Part shown: positions 14,101 through 23,859 of the stretch, piece after piece | How positions within the stretch are numbered: the stretch's first letter is position 1 | Layout: each line of letters starts with the position of its first letter | NCBI GenBank assembly: GCA_963662155.1 | Contig: OY759264.1 | Span: forward strand, 16,442,642-16,506,641 | DNA: 64,000 nucleotides | Origin: Lamellibrachia columna | Lineage: Eukaryota > Annelida > Polychaeta > Sabellida > Siboglinidae | Direction of reading: 5' to 3' | The notes under the pieces: model-generated | What the model saw: only the letters and a program-made list of their open reading frames with translations | Databases searched by the model: none | What the model was told of the DNA's origin: nothing | Made by a program: the position numbers and the translations under genes

Positions 14101-16917
14101 CTCCACCTGGCACGGTGTTGTATGTCACTTCAGGGCACTCACCAATAATGGCCTCCACCTCTGCATTTTTCACCCCAATCTTGGTTGCGGTAAAGAGACG
14201 GGGGCGACTGAAGCCCACTTCCTCCGCGATCTTATACATATCCTTCCACCAGAGGGAGCCAGCAATGCCCTCAACTGTTGAGAGAAGTGTGTCGCAATAT
14301 TATTTTGTGGCGTAGATAATACCATAACATATTATATTTAGTCATTATACATTGTAGTAATAACTGTTTTAATGTGCATTGTTGTTCTAATTATGTAGTT
14401 TTTTATGCATATATTGTACCTTTTGTATTTTATTCATTTCACGATTGCAAAGAGAAATGCATTATTATTATTATTCTACATTATATACGCATAATGCTTA
14501 TTATTATCATCAGAAGTAGTATTAAATATTAAATACACGTACTGCTAAAGAATGCGACTAAGCTACACAATAATAATAATGTCTTTTATGCCGTTTTTCC
14601 AGTCCTTTGGTCAGTTCAAAACGCTTTACAAGAAAAAATTTCCGTTTGAAGGGTTTGTGTACACTTGAACTCTCGGATATGTCGCAATTTATTGTATAAA
14701 ACAATCTTCATCGCGACACATTACAGGACATGGGCGTGTGCTGCGACAGTGTCGTTTTCGTGTTAATTTACAACTAACGTGTCGCAAAATTACTACATTA
14801 AATATAGTTAAGTTACTACTACCAAGAAAGCGTGACTTTATTTCTAATAACTAGTGGTGTGACTGCTCCGGTCTGGAAATGTGAATAACAGATACCCGCC
14901 GTGCCTATTGGGGCCCGCGGCGTCAGTTCCAGACCCAGAACCGTGACAAACCAAGTACCTACCCCAGAGCACTTTGTTCTTCCTGATCTCCTCAGGCAGG
15001 TCTCTGTCAGCGTACATGTCTCCAAAGAAAAGCTCTCCTCCTTCCTATAAATACATCAGTCCGCTTTTACCAACTTTCTCCATCAAATAGTTATCCTATC
15101 CTATCTTGATCAGTCACCAGCCACACACAGCAGGACTGTTTTTTATTGTGCCTGAAGGTCATCGTATGCAATACTTGTTTAAATTAGAACGATTAATACC
15201 ATGAGAAACAAAGATCGTGGGCAGCAACGCTTTGTCACTTGATATTGCGCTGCAAAAATTAATCATGTAAACGCACAAACAATTATGTCGGGGAGAGTTG
15301 GGACTGGCTCCAATCATACTAATAGTTGACTCCGGTTTTGACGCAATGGCCAATCATATTTTATCAGAGCTCAAGTGGACGAAACAATTCCTACGTCGAA
15401 CTTTCTAAACAGGTTGCTCGTCTAAACACACACTTTAATTAATAGGACGTTATCGTGCGACACCCGGGAAAATGGTATATATGTGTGCGAACCTACCTTT
15501 AGCACACGGTAAGCCTCGGTGAGAACTGCACGTTTATCTGGAGACAGATTCACCACACAGTTGGAACTGTTAAACAAGCCGTATGTATGTTTAGTACATG
15601 TGTTATTGGTCATTATGTAGTAGTAGTTGTTCCAGTATCAACAACAATGTATTATATTGATAGTATTTGTAAAGGGTGACATGTGGCAACTCTTGTTATG
15701 CATGGTAATACTTGTAACAGGTGACATGTGGTAACTATTGTAATGCATGGTAATACTTGTAACAGGTGACATGTGGTAACTATTGTAATGCATGGCAATA
15801 TTTGTGAAATGTGACACAAGGTTACTCTGGTAATGCTTGGTAGTATTAATAAATGGTGACATATAGTAACTGTTGTAATGTGTCATAGTACTTGTAAAGG
15901 CAAATACTACCACGTAACACGTGGAAATACCTATAAAGTTTGCGATGAACGGATTACCATGATTTGTAATCAAAGTATTATTCTACAAAATCACTGCACA
16001 TAAAACTAATTTGTCAAATGAAACGATCGACGGACAGTTCCTGTTGTCACAGTTAAGAAAACTCACATGATCAGATCAAATTGTTTGTCGGTCAAGCCGG
16101 CTGCTCCAAGATTCTCAATGTAGCCCTTTACAAAATCCGTGTTGGGCTTGCTGAAGCCGAACTTGTCGGCGTGAAATTGTTGATACTTCCTGGCCACTTC
16201 CAGCTGTTCTTCTGTCATGTCAATGCCAGTCACATGACCTTGCTCCCCAACCAGTTTGCTGAGGATGTAGCAATCATGACCCGCTCCTGAACCCAGATCA
16301 AGGATCTTCATCCCTTCAATACATTCGGGGGCAATCAGACCGCAGCCGAAATATCTATAAGGAAAAAACACAAAATATAATGAAGATGTCGATTCAGAAG
16401 AGCGTTTAGACAGTTTATGACCAGTAGATTTATATACCACACCACCTTAAAAATAAAGTAATTTAAAGGAGCATTTGTTTATAAAAAATAAGGGAATTTC
16501 AAGGAATTTTCTAAGGAATTGTAATGATTTTAAAAGGAATGTTGGGTCCAACTCAGGTCCAACGTGATTAGATTCTACCAAATTTAGTCCTAGAAATATA
16601 CTGACCAGTAAGCAAACTCTGTTTAGCTGGTCAACGTTAGACAAGACTTATTAAAACAAAATCATGTGCAAGCATTAGAAACATAGCAAATATGTCCCAT
16701 GAAGACAGCAAGAAAAATTTGTCCACAATCACCTGCTCACAACGTCATCGTGGATCAAGGCCAAAGCCTCCTTGGTCGATTTCACCATGCGATACTTCGC
16801 TGTGCAGCAAGCATCAGTCTTCAGGTCTGCTGCTTTCTTGAGCACCTTCCCATAGTATTCCTTGACGGTCTCCAGAATTTCTTTTGACTTGTCGGCTGCC
16901 TGTTGGCTACGATTCAT
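5021..16917 (-). CDS. AS3MT: Arsenite methyltransferase, copy A (8 coding exons, 391 aa)
   Basis: SAM-dependent enzyme that methylates trivalent arsenic in the cytosol. Coding exons: 16917-16733, 16354-16067, 15566-15497, 15044-14963, 14274-14143, 8130-7991, 6964-6854, 5188-5021. Each has GT/AG borders and compatible phases, and together they give 391 residues (human protein 375). Visible marks: N-terminal KEYYGKVLKKAADL with DACC; YFGCG; SAM motif I ILDLGSGAGHDCYILS; GIDMTEEQLEVA; ISNCVVNL; GDMYADRDLPEEI; VVYNGGIT; SILKNSRF; and a Cys-rich tail ending KCCGGK. Compared with the human enzyme from memory, Cys32, Cys61 and Cys156 have counterparts, but Cys206 is replaced by Gly (VEGIAGSLWW). The start ATG at 16917 precedes the first conserved block. 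A full-length CR1 lies in the intron between exons 5 and 6, on the opposite strand. Confidence 0.93.
5165..5395. repeat. Three tandem copies of the last-exon 3' splice site
   Basis: A unit of about 85 bp holding the pyrimidine tract, CAG-like acceptor and the first codons of exon 8 (VNPF) is present three times. The copy nearest the exon body is the one in frame with the Cys-rich tail. The same triplication is in the other gene copy (about 57430-57660), so it predates the duplication. Confidence 0.8.
6854..6964 (-). CDS. AS3MT: AS3MT copy A coding exon 7
   Basis: 111-nt exon (acceptor ATTAG, donor GAG|GTGAGG) encoding KDEPEVVSGDVASILKNSRF and a short continuation ending AVKE. Confidence 0.88.
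7530..7945. repeat. Degenerate minisatellite in AS3MT copy A intron
   Basis: Many imperfect units of about 18-24 bp built on GGTTGTTGATCAGGGA. The equivalent tract at 60365-60735 has different unit losses. Confidence 0.85.
7991..8130 (-). CDS. AS3MT: AS3MT copy A coding exon 6
   Basis: 140-nt exon (acceptor TTTCCAG, donor ACA|GTAAGA) encoding DAKFVSVTLRLFKLPQ and VVYNGGITDFED. It lies more than 6 kb from exon 5 because of the CR1 insertion. Confidence 0.9.
8318..8620 (+). promoter_or_regulatory. Direct repeats in the CR1 5' UTR
   Basis: A segment of about 90 bp starting GAATAAGTATTA at 8318 recurs, diverged, at 8529 (offset about 210 bp). Tandem 5' units in non-LTR elements often carry the internal promoter; that role is inferred here, with no defined motif. 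Confidence 0.5.
8975..10297 (+). CDS. CR1 ORF1: zinc finger and SGNH-esterase protein (440 aa)
   Basis: The N-terminus has a PHD-like cysteine pattern (CGSC, C, then CRGC; residues about 17-50). A short leucine-rich coiled coil follows (MKELEVELEELRLL). Residues about 130-230 are a Gly/Lys/Glu-rich tract made of 75-bp tandem repeats. The C-terminal part (about 265-425) is an SGNH/GDSL hydrolase: block I VGDSIV with the nucleophilic Ser, block III GTNN, and DGLHLS with the Asp and His. CR1 ORF1 proteins act as RNA chaperones or RNP components; the esterase substrate is unknown. ATG at 8975 begins MMAPCKRQ. It ends in TAG, and the same frame continues into ORF2. Confidence 0.9.
   Translation: MMAPCKRQLKATRHLICGSCSNWVDFVKSGCEKSWAEVQADSFSFECRGCARMKELEVELEELRLLVVAMVGREQGSCAGSSGEGTVDDKVGKDTRDARESSPQPGRKLRGGKVTGHRETGRKETGRKGTGGKTTGVKERGVGETGGKEKGVWETGGKTTGVKERGVAETGGKEKGVGETGGKTTGVKERGVAETGGKEKGVGETGGKTTGLKERGVGETGGKEKGVGETEGKGSGQNVMEGIERKSYSAAVIEGVRKRARVFVGDSIVRKTDRVLNKGDDVVVCLPGAKIEAITERVKNIVGSGKGGSVLVHVGTNNVEREGTTAIVRKYRQLVRTLKQTRVEQVILSGILPVMGRRGHKYRNCRGMAINMLVQRLCTEEEVGFVDLWGSFVGRADMYMKDGLHLSGKGAAEFADKLSAAVDSDLGTMTNIFGSKHSLN
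9371..9672 (+). repeat. Four 75-bp in-frame tandem repeats in ORF1
   Basis: Units start at 9371, 9446, 9521 and 9596, exactly 75 bp apart. Each encodes a 25-residue ETGGKTTGVKERGV...ETGGKEKGV repeat. The period divisible by three keeps ORF1 open. Confidence 0.9.
10295..10297 (+). promoter_or_regulatory. Single UAG between in-frame ORF1 and ORF2 (possible recoding site)
   Basis: ORF1 stop TAG. The eight codons after it have no stop and lead into ORF2 in the same reading frame, with a G-run (AGGGGGGGTT) just downstream. ORF2 has no ATG before about residue 54, which is already past the LNARS endonuclease motif. UAG readthrough, a non-AUG start or reinitiation are the possible explanations. Confidence 0.55.
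10298..13174 (+). CDS. CR1 ORF2: apurinic-like endonuclease and reverse transcriptase
   Basis: Open for 958 codons. Endonuclease motifs in order: CLNARS, GITESW, GRRGGGVILHV, LGLVYRSPN-like, IMGDFNH, VLDIVLS, GNSDHNQI. RT motifs: NKSPGVDGIPP, NYRPVSLTSVICKLLE, QHGFLKARS, DIIYLDFQKAFDKVPH, LSGVPQGSVLGPILFLIYIN, and the catalytic FADD in LKFADDTKLF. A thumb (YKAIVRPHLEYCIQAW) and the CR1-type C-terminal block (RKHSFSQRTINEWNKL) follow. It nicks the target and primes cDNA synthesis there. No AUG lies near its 5' end; GTG at 10322 is the first near-cognate codon. All catalytic motifs look intact. Confidence 0.93.
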   Translation, partial: KCRGGYLEVSQAEQEATSTDKPISNHPKIISEKGYRCVCLNARSIVNKKNELNIMVEDIDPHIIGITESWANIDITDAELGLTGYVMFRKDRIGRRGGGVILHVKESIQAYEIKLEREADCDEAVWCKIVSGNSKLTIGLVYRSPNINEEDNTKIKNAIKEVSKGECIIMGDFNHGHIQWNSLESTGIEDQQFLCLIQDSFLTQHVLEPTRGENVLDIVLSSQQELVDNVKIFEPLGNSDHNQIHFDINVKSESKNKKTYKRNFHKGNYKDMRKYLAQLDWNNMLMDKTAIECWNILKYEIESIIDKFVPFRKQGKRCRKKHLSKEAIRKIMLKQTMWRVYRRTRKEEDYAKYKEALNAATTEIRQSKRSYEQKLACNIKTDSKSFYAYVRSKQNVQDKVGPLEDSAGNIISQGFLMAEDLNGYFSSVFTKEDISSLPVADAKFQGAKSDYLGPLVVTPELVARKIKAMKDNKSPGVDGIPPKLLMETVDQISIPLARVFNLSLKEGVVPFEWKEANIIPLFKKGSRNKSENYRPVSLTSVICKLLERLIKDHMVDFLVKHKLLNSSQHGFLKARSCLTNMLCFLEEITKWIDMGSPVDIIYLDFQKAFDKVPHQRLLLKLKVHGIGDSITDWIEQWLTDRRQRVVVDGEVSNWKSVLSGVPQGSVLGPILFLIYINDLDESITSNVLKFADDTKLFRKVNTDGDKQHLQNDLDRLVKWSEKWQMLFNFGKCKCLHTGHGNLNVNYKMGATVLGTTVKEKDLGVTISADMKVSEQCGIAASKGNQILGLIRRNITYKGKKLIIPLYKAIVRPHLEYCIQAWRPYRKKDIDTLERIQRRATKMIPELRDLSYEERLKECGLTTLETRRLRGDQIEVFKILNGYENIDRNMFFSLKKDSRTRGHEVKLVKDQCRLDIRKHSFSQRTINEWNKLSTDCVTASSVNMFKNKVDTYIRRAGYK
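13175..13278 (+). other. CR1 3' UTR with hairpin and decamer tail
   Basis: Contains a perfect 8-bp stem, TTGCCATC (13221-13228) and GATGGCAA (13244-13251), around a 15-nt loop, then AATCTTGTTA repeated about 2.5 times. The motif GGACTCTCGATAAGCCAATG just upstream recurs in the other CR1 ends at 13611, 35624, 59500 and 61356. The conserved end is probably what the RT recognises (inference). Confidence 0.75.
13480..13690 (+). pseudogene. Old CR1 3'-end relic (copy A)
   Basis: Degenerate remains of the ORF2 C-terminus (CDS-like match to RTINEWNK...DCVN...MFKNK) followed by the GGACTCTCGATAAGCCAATG 3' UTR motif. It is present at the same place in the other gene copy (61230-61450), so it predates the duplication, unlike the neighbouring full-length element. 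Confidence 0.7.
14143..14274 (-). CDS. AS3MT: AS3MT copy A coding exon 5
   Basis: 132-nt exon (acceptor CAACAG, donor G|GTGAGT) encoding VEGIAGSLWWKDMYKIAEE through EVEAIIG. This is where human AS3MT has the Cys206 segment; no Cys is present here. Confidence 0.9.
14963..15044 (-). CDS. AS3MT: AS3MT copy A coding exon 4
   Basis: 82-nt exon (acceptor TTTATAG, donor G|GTAGGT) encoding EGGELFFGDMYADRD and EEIRKNKVLWG, the counterpart of the human GGELYFSDVY region. Confidence 0.9.
15497..15566 (-). CDS. AS3MT: AS3MT copy A coding exon 3
   Basis: 70-nt exon (acceptor TTTAACAG, donor AAAG|GTAGGT) encoding SNCVVNLSPDKRAVL and EAYRVLK. The Cys is the counterpart of catalytic human Cys156. Confidence 0.92.
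15655..15905. repeat. 45-bp minisatellite in AS3MT copy A intron
   Basis: Tandem units of 45 bp (AATACTTGTAACAGGTGACA...). The equivalent tract in copy B (63380-63575) is one unit shorter. The open 111-codon minus-strand frame is a period-of-three effect. Confidence 0.85.
16067..16354 (-). CDS. AS3MT: AS3MT copy A coding exon 2 (SAM-binding core)
   Basis: Acceptor TTATAG, donor AT|GTGAGT. Encodes YFGCGLIAPEC, SAM motif I (DLGSGAGHDCY) and GIDMTEEQLEVA, ending FDLI with a split Ile codon. Confidence 0.93.
16733..16917 (-). CDS. AS3MT: AS3MT copy A coding exon 1
   Basis: Begins MNRSQQAADKSKEIL and ends inside an Arg codon (AG|GTGATT donor, phase 2). Holds the KEYYGKVLKKAADL block and the DACCTA cysteines. 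The equivalent exon of copy B lies beyond the window. Confidence 0.9.
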
Positions 16918-18030
16918 TGTGTTCTAGTCTGAAAGGCATAATAAAACAATATCAATGTTTACGGTTACCCTGACTCTAGATGTTCTTATGACACGACAAG
17001 GCAAATACATCATAAATTAAAACACAAGAATAAACATATATATATATATATATATGTCACCCGACCTAATTTCTTGTTGTCAAAATACAGGAAATGTTTT
17101 CCTGTATCGGTCTGAAGAAAGTTTGGGTGAAATTTTCTTCCTGCTAACACAACACTAAAATAATGACAACATTCCAAATTGAACATTATGAATGATCACA
17201 TTGGTGCGGCGGTGAGCTGTTTGGAATTATCTTAATAAAAAACACCGATGACCAATAAAATGCTTAAAATGCCATTCTACCCTAAAACATGTTCCGCAGG
17301 AAAATTCTAAAATTAAGAAACAAAAGCTTTCCACCTACCTGTTATAAATTGGATTATGTAACAGTATACACATATATTATCTTACTACGCTAAAACAACA
17401 GCAATAAGGAGGAATACTGTAATCCTGGCGACACTCAACAGCGTTGAGTTCAGTTCCAAAACGTTGTGTAACTAGTATTCAATTACAATGCATCTAGTTG
17501 TAATTCTTCTTCGTAACACTCTAATTGTAATTTAAAAATATTCGTATTCGCATGACATAAACCCTTTTTTTTAATTAGCAGTAATGGCGCATAATTATGT
17601 GCAATCTTTGTATATATTGTAATTGGCCATTATAATTAAACTCTCCTGCTTTGAAGCTTCTCACATGCTTTAAGGCACCGACCAGCTAGTTACGTCTTGG
17701 GTCAGTGGTTCCTGAAATAGCGAACAAGCCTCGTCTAATAACAGGATTCTCCTGGCCCATAATGAATGCTTTCGTCTTCTTAGAAATAGTAATTTTATAC
17801 ATTACAAACTTCATTCGGACATTAAAGTAGCCATAGTACATACGTGCGTAGCTATGTATTTATATAAAATTGTTATTGTATGTACATGGCTGCAATGTGT
17901 ACACTTGTCTATGCATGTGGCACTGTTGTTGTTATGTGTCAATTAACGCGCAACATCATTAATTCGTAAAGTCAGATTACTTTTGTTTTCCTGACCAGCT
18001 ATGCAGTTTGTTATCCTGTTATTCACCTTA
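16918..18030. other. 5' flank of AS3MT copy A
   Basis: No coding region recognised. It should hold the AS3MT 5' UTR and promoter, but I see no TATA box or other element I would commit to. A short (TA)n lies at 17036-17054. Confidence 0.4.
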
Positions 18031-18765
<735 letters not shown>

Positions 18766-19061
18766 ATGTATATTGCTACCGTCTGGTGCTGCCAACTGTC
18801 GTTTTGATATGGAGCAACTGAGAGCTCACCTGCAGCAAGGATAATAAAGCCACCTGCACCCATCGTCGAGTTAACTCAGTCCTTCAAAGTCTTCCGCTTT
18901 ATCGGAAGGTCTTCCGATTGTTCCGGTTTTTAGAAAATAGTCCGCTTTTCCGCTACATTTTGAAAATCTTCCGCTTTTTCGGACTTGGCCGGTGATCGCA
19001 GAAAATTAAGAGGTTCTATTGAAATATTCAGATCGAATACCAAGTTTCTTAAGAGGTAATC

Positions 19062-19535
19062 ATGTTTAATAGTTCTATTAAATGGTTTGAAACTCCGCCA
19101 TTTGGTGGCGCGTTATGTCTTTCAACGAATGTTTTTTCAGTTAATGATTTCACCAACAATGTGTATGCAACTGGATTCTATCCAACAATCAGTAAACCAA
19201 CCAGAATTGCAAATCACTCGGCTACAATAATAGATAATATATTCACCAACATAACACAACACAAAATCCACTCTGGTATTTTATACACTGACATATCCGA
19301 CGACCTCCCAATATTCAACATTTTTCACATTTGTAACCTCCCACTTAAACCAGGATACAAAACAATGTACAGACGAAATAAAAGTGAAAAAACTTAGCGA
19401 AACTCAAAATAAAATTAAAGTGGACAAACTGGGATGATGTCTATAACGAATTTAATCCAGATGCGTCATACAACGCATTCATAAACATAGTTAATACATT
19501 AATTGATTAATCTCTCCCGATTAAAATAATATGCG
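19062..19535 (+). pseudogene. Non-LTR retrotransposon endonuclease fragment
   Basis: Encodes the C-terminal part of an apurinic-like endonuclease: GFYPTISKPTRIA, SATIIDNIFTN and GILYTDISDDLPIF, where the last His of the usual SDH motif is changed to Asp. After a frame change, weakly preserved linker sequence (WDDVYNEFN, AFINIVNTLID) leads towards the RT, which is absent. Family not assigned; it differs from the CR1 at 8236. Confidence 0.75.
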
Positions 19536-19867
19536 CATGCGCCAATTCTCATGCTAAGCACAAGGCAAATTGTTCACCAGCGATACTGTGCGGCTCTATG
19601 ACATGGATTAGGTACTTGACTTCGTATGACAAGGTTCCGAGTGACAACCTGACAATGGTCCGACTCTTCGAATCCTAATTATTATCATCTTTTATTAACC
19701 ACTTTATTATTTTGAATTTATAACCTTCTTCCCATTAAACAGAAAGCAAATGACTGTATGAAGCAAGCATAGGGTGTCATGCAGGAAATATTGTACTTAG
19801 ATTAGGCCCTTATTAATACAGCTTTATAAGACTGGAAAGGAAGAAACTGAAATAGCGATGCAGCTTT

Positions 19868-20400
19868 GTATACCTTGGTGGGGCGGTTTATGGAGATGTT
19901 GGCCCGGCGACAGACATTCGCTGGAGAAAACTAGTTGGGGCGACTGCGTGGAGGCATGTGGAAGGGGTGATGGGAGATAGACATAAAATATTATATCTCA
20001 GAAGCTAAAAAGAAAGGTGTTTAGCTCGTGCGTAACGCCAGCCTACTTATACGGCATAGAGACCACAGCAATAAAGGAAAAACAACAAAAGAAAGTTTGC
20101 TCAAATAATTGGGTGAAAATAATTGAGGGAGACAAAAGATTAAACAAGCGAATACTGGAGGAGCTGATGGAAGCGGTTGGTGTTTAAGAGAGTTCAGGTG
20201 GAAGCTGGTGAGAAGACGGTAAAAGTGGGCTGGACACGTGGAAAGAATGAACGGTTGACGAAGAGAGCTGATGCCATCATAGTGGAGGGTAGAAGGAGAA
20301 GAGGAAGACCGAGATTGAGATGGGAGACTGCGTGAAGAGAGATTTGACTGGAGTGGAAGGGGACTGGTGAACGATAGCGAAGAATAGCGGGGAGTGGAGA
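19868..20400 (+). pseudogene. Degenerate non-LTR RT C-terminal fragment
   Basis: Frames interrupted by many stops retain a thumb and C-terminal pattern: YLGGAVYGD, RWRKLVGATAWRHVEGVMGD, a TPAYLYG-like block, and a basic RRRRGRPRLRWE segment near 20290. These are typical of C-termini of one group of non-LTR ORF2 proteins. Not functional. Confidence 0.6.
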
Positions 20401-20559
20401 CGGGTGGTGGAGACGGCAGTGAAACCGGATCAGTGACGGAAAGGGAAAACAAAAATCGAAGACCGGTATCGGTGTCAGCCTTAATCCGGACTTCAGGGAT
20501 AAAAAGGAGAGCAACACATATAATTGTTTCTTCGTTTTATCTATCCCAAAATGTTCAAA

Positions 20560-20690
20560 TGGACACAATCCCTACTGAATTTTTTTAAGAAAATGGAGAA
20601 GAAAAGATTGATATCCTAGTAAAACTGTCCAACCGAATATGGAAGAATGAAAGTATTCTCCGAGATTGGAAAATGTAACGCGCGCTCCTG
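20560..20690 (+). pseudogene. Short RT fingers fragment (tentative)
   Basis: DTIPTEFF, then after a stop DILVKLSNRIWKNESILRDW, resembles the region between RT domains 0 and 1 of non-LTR elements. Too short for assignment. Confidence 0.4.
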
Positions 20691-20699
20691 AAAAATCGA

Positions 20700-23640
20700 T
20701 ATTTTTCCCGATTTTATTTTTTTCTGGTCATTTTCATGTTTTGTCATATCGGTGTACTATTATTATCTAACTTTCGATCTTTGTGTTTTATAGATATGAA
20801 TATATTCGTAAAATGCAATAAAAGCGAACATTTGTAGCATGCCCATTGTTTTAGAGTAATTACTTTACGTAATCGCGATCGTAAAATACGACGTTTTTCG
20901 AAGCCACGTGTGCCGCCATCTTTGTAAACAACCCAACATATCTGGTATCTATGCAGAGCTTCACTTTCGCAGTGTATCGTGGTAGTACTGGTTCTGTAAT
21001 ATCTGTGGTAGATTTCGACCATTACGACCTAGAAGAGGACCCCCCTTTGCTAGTCAGCGCAGCTACGATTGGTCACACCCCCAAGTGTGCCACGCTGATT
21101 GGTTATCAGGCGGCCTACTACGTCACAAAGGAATTTCCCCGTTTTACGCCATTGCTGTTTTTCTACGCTTCGATGTGCTTTAGAGTAATTTACGTAATAT
21201 ATTCGGAAGACAGTTGAAATATAAGCAGCAGTTTAGTACGAAACCAAGGTCTCGACGCCGACAGTGGAGTTTTGCACGTTCTATGATCGGCAAGAGGGCG
21301 AAAAGTGGTGGTGAAGACGACGGGAATTCCGATGTGCCGATGTCCAGGGCAGTGGCAGCACCAGTGTCAGTGATAGTATAGTTGAGTCTGAGATGTCATC
21401 GTCAACAGATCAGGGTGTAACTGTAAGTATTAGTTATCATTGTTTGCGTCACATTATTCATGATTATCTGGCAAAATTTCGGGGTGAATATCCGAGACGC
21501 GAGAGGCTACAAAAGACATATAATCGTTTGTTTACATTTTGCATATAATCACACCCATATATTATAAATATGTATAAATAAATAAAGACATACATTTTAT
21601 TATCGTTAGTTATTGACAGTATTTCCTATGTTTGTTGACTTGTGCTTGTGGACCATTGTCATAATTATATTATAGCCATGGGCATGGCCTAACAAAAAAC
21701 CTGAACCTATTTTTTTATCGATATCAATGATAGTTGCCCAGCTTGTTTGCCCTATTTATTATGCTGTTGACAATAGTCAATATGAAGTTGAATATGCTTA
21801 CTGTAAATATTGTGAACCAGAGGTACCTGACTAATAACAAATAATTATGCTTGCAGGTAAACTTTGTTGAGCTGGAATCCCTCGGCCGTCAACTTCAACA
21901 GTGTCAACCCCCATCTTGACAATCCTCATTTCGGCTACCAATCGAGAAAAAAATTTATCGGCAGGGTCTTCCTCTGCGCCAGAAAATGATTGTTGTTGAA
22001 CAATGCCGGCAACTCATCGAGACATAGTTTGTGCATTTCTGCATGATGCCAACGCATGTGAAGGGACTCCTGTGTCTCGAGTGTAGTGCGCCCATACTGA
22101 AGATACATGCCCTCGATCATTGCCTCGGCCTTGTGTGCCTGTACGAGACATACTGTACAACATGCAGGGTTGTGTTGAACTTGATGCTGTCGTCTGAATA
22201 ATGAATATTATACACCATTAGCAAGAGCATGAACTGGAGAAGCTCTCTGTGCAATATTGGTACTGCAGCTATATTTTGTGTGTTGGTGCGGTGGGATTGT
22301 GGAGTGACGATGGACACATATTTATGGTGTGGTTGTGTCTGAATTTTTTTTATTCATGTTTTCAACCAACCAAATGATGACCATTGTATACCATTAGAAA
22401 GAGCATGAACTGGAGAATCCCACTGTGAAATTTTAGTACTGTAGCTCTATTGTTTGCATGTGAAATTTCGTATTGAAATGTCTACAAACTTTGAAGCTGT
22501 TTTTCTCAATAAAATGTTTTTGACCGACAAGACATCTCTTGTTTGGTAGAACTCAGCTATTTGTCAACAGAATCATTTGAAATTTTCAGAATATCATCCC
22601 AGTAAAATGTGCAATATTGTGACAGTTTCTGATTTGAGATGCAACATATAGATTGCATAATATTATGACTTTTATGGAAAATTTGGCTTTTCGATATGTT
22701 ACCAAGATTGAAAAAATCATATAAATTTTTTTTGGAAACCTAAAAAAAAAATCCAACTGTCACAATTTGCATATGTATGTAGTCAATCAATGTGCCAAGT
22801 TAGAACAAATTTGGTCAAGCCATTGTCCAGATGTACCAATCACGGTGAATCAGCTGAAATCCAAGATGGACGCCACCCACACCGCCACCTGGTGGTCACA
22901 AAAATATGTAATTAATTTGTAAAATGTTGTTTATATGTCACTAACATTGTCCTGAAATTTCAATAAGCTGGGTTGAAAAATAAAGAAAATAGAATCGACC
23001 AGAGCACGGTGCCTTAAGGCCTAGTGATGCCTCACTGTTCCCTATCTCAGCCACACCGTAACGAATATAAACGGTTAGCGATTCGTGCGGTTCGTACTTC
23101 CATATACAGCTTAACCAAGAAACTTGAGAACATTTGAAAGGTGTGTCAGCATGGCTAAAGAGGTAAGTGTATGTTGTGACGTGTGAAAAGACAAAAACTG
23201 TCCAGGATTTGCTGAAACTGTCAACTGTCTGGTGAAATACTTCAATTGTTGCCCACGCCACGCTTGCGTCAGACGTCACGCATTGCTGCTGCCAGTTGTC
23301 GCTGCATATAGCTCCATATCACTGTGCGCTAGTCGACGGACGACAAGCACGTCGACTGGTGTTCTCAATGACATAATTCAGTCATGATTCCTGCCTGACT
23401 GGAGCAACTAAAGATCTCGCTGGTTTCACACGCAAAAGCAACGTAGGGCGGTCGGGCGCGTTGCAAAGCTGCCAGTGCCAATGAACCGGAAAACATGGTG
23501 CTAGATATCATGTAACAAAATAGCAGCCATATTGATAAAAAAAGCCACTGCAGTGAACCATTATGTATCAAACATGAAGGAGAGTTTGACACGTTAAAAT
23601 ACACGATATAATAAAACTAAAAATAGTTTCAACCTATTGG
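20700..23640. other. Unassigned region
   Basis: No reliable gene. The longest open frames (about 90-110 codons at 20744-21022, 20951-21217, 22941-23279) match nothing I know. A possible splice donor (GTAAGT at 21423) follows a Gly/Ser-rich frame and a possible acceptor (CTTGCAG) precedes 21857, but without homology I do not call exons. Confidence 0.4.
22211..22450. repeat. Direct repeats of about 62 bp
   Basis: A segment containing ACCATTAGMAAGAGCATGAACTGG and GTACTGYAGCT (M and Y are ambiguity codes) occurs at 22211-22275 and again at 22389-22450 with moderate divergence. Confidence 0.7.
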
Positions 23641-23645
23641 TAGGG

Positions 23646-23850
23646 CCTATGGCAAGGCGTAAGAAATATAAAACCAAAAATTACAGTGAGTGGGTTAGTG
23701 TACCTGAAAAACGAAAGGGGAGCAAGTCAAAAAAGGATGACGAGGGTGAAGACTTGAATGACGAACTGTGGATATGTCAGGGGTGTAACAAAACATTTCA
23801 GGGAGACAATCACAAGCTGCAATATGAATATTGTTAGACACACTTCTGCA
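23646..23850 (+). pseudogene. Fragment of non-LTR ORF1 (N-terminal zinc-finger protein)
   Basis: MARRKKYKTKNYSEW followed by a Lys/Asp/Glu-rich linker and WICQGCNKTFQ with the start of a second Cys pair (YEYC). It resembles the N-terminus of PHD-like ORF1 proteins of non-LTR elements. It is cut off by a stop and joins DIRS sequence directly. Confidence 0.5.
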
Positions 23851-23859
23851 TTATGTGAC

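Larger units (their letters stand above)
3003..16330. repeat. Segmental duplication, copy A (AS3MT locus)
   Basis: This stretch is collinear with 55294-64000 apart from a CR1 insertion (8236-13278) present only here and one present only in the other copy. Similarity covers exons, introns and more than 2 kb of 3' flank, so this is a DNA-level duplication, not a retrocopy. The left boundary is near 3003; the other copy abuts a long (TA)n tract there. How far copy A extends beyond 16330 cannot be judged, because the other copy runs off the window. Confidence 0.95.

Noticed and set aside
19540..19690. tRNA or tRNA-derived SINE (TTCGAATCC-like box B)
   Set aside because: No matching box A at the right distance and no cloverleaf could be drawn.
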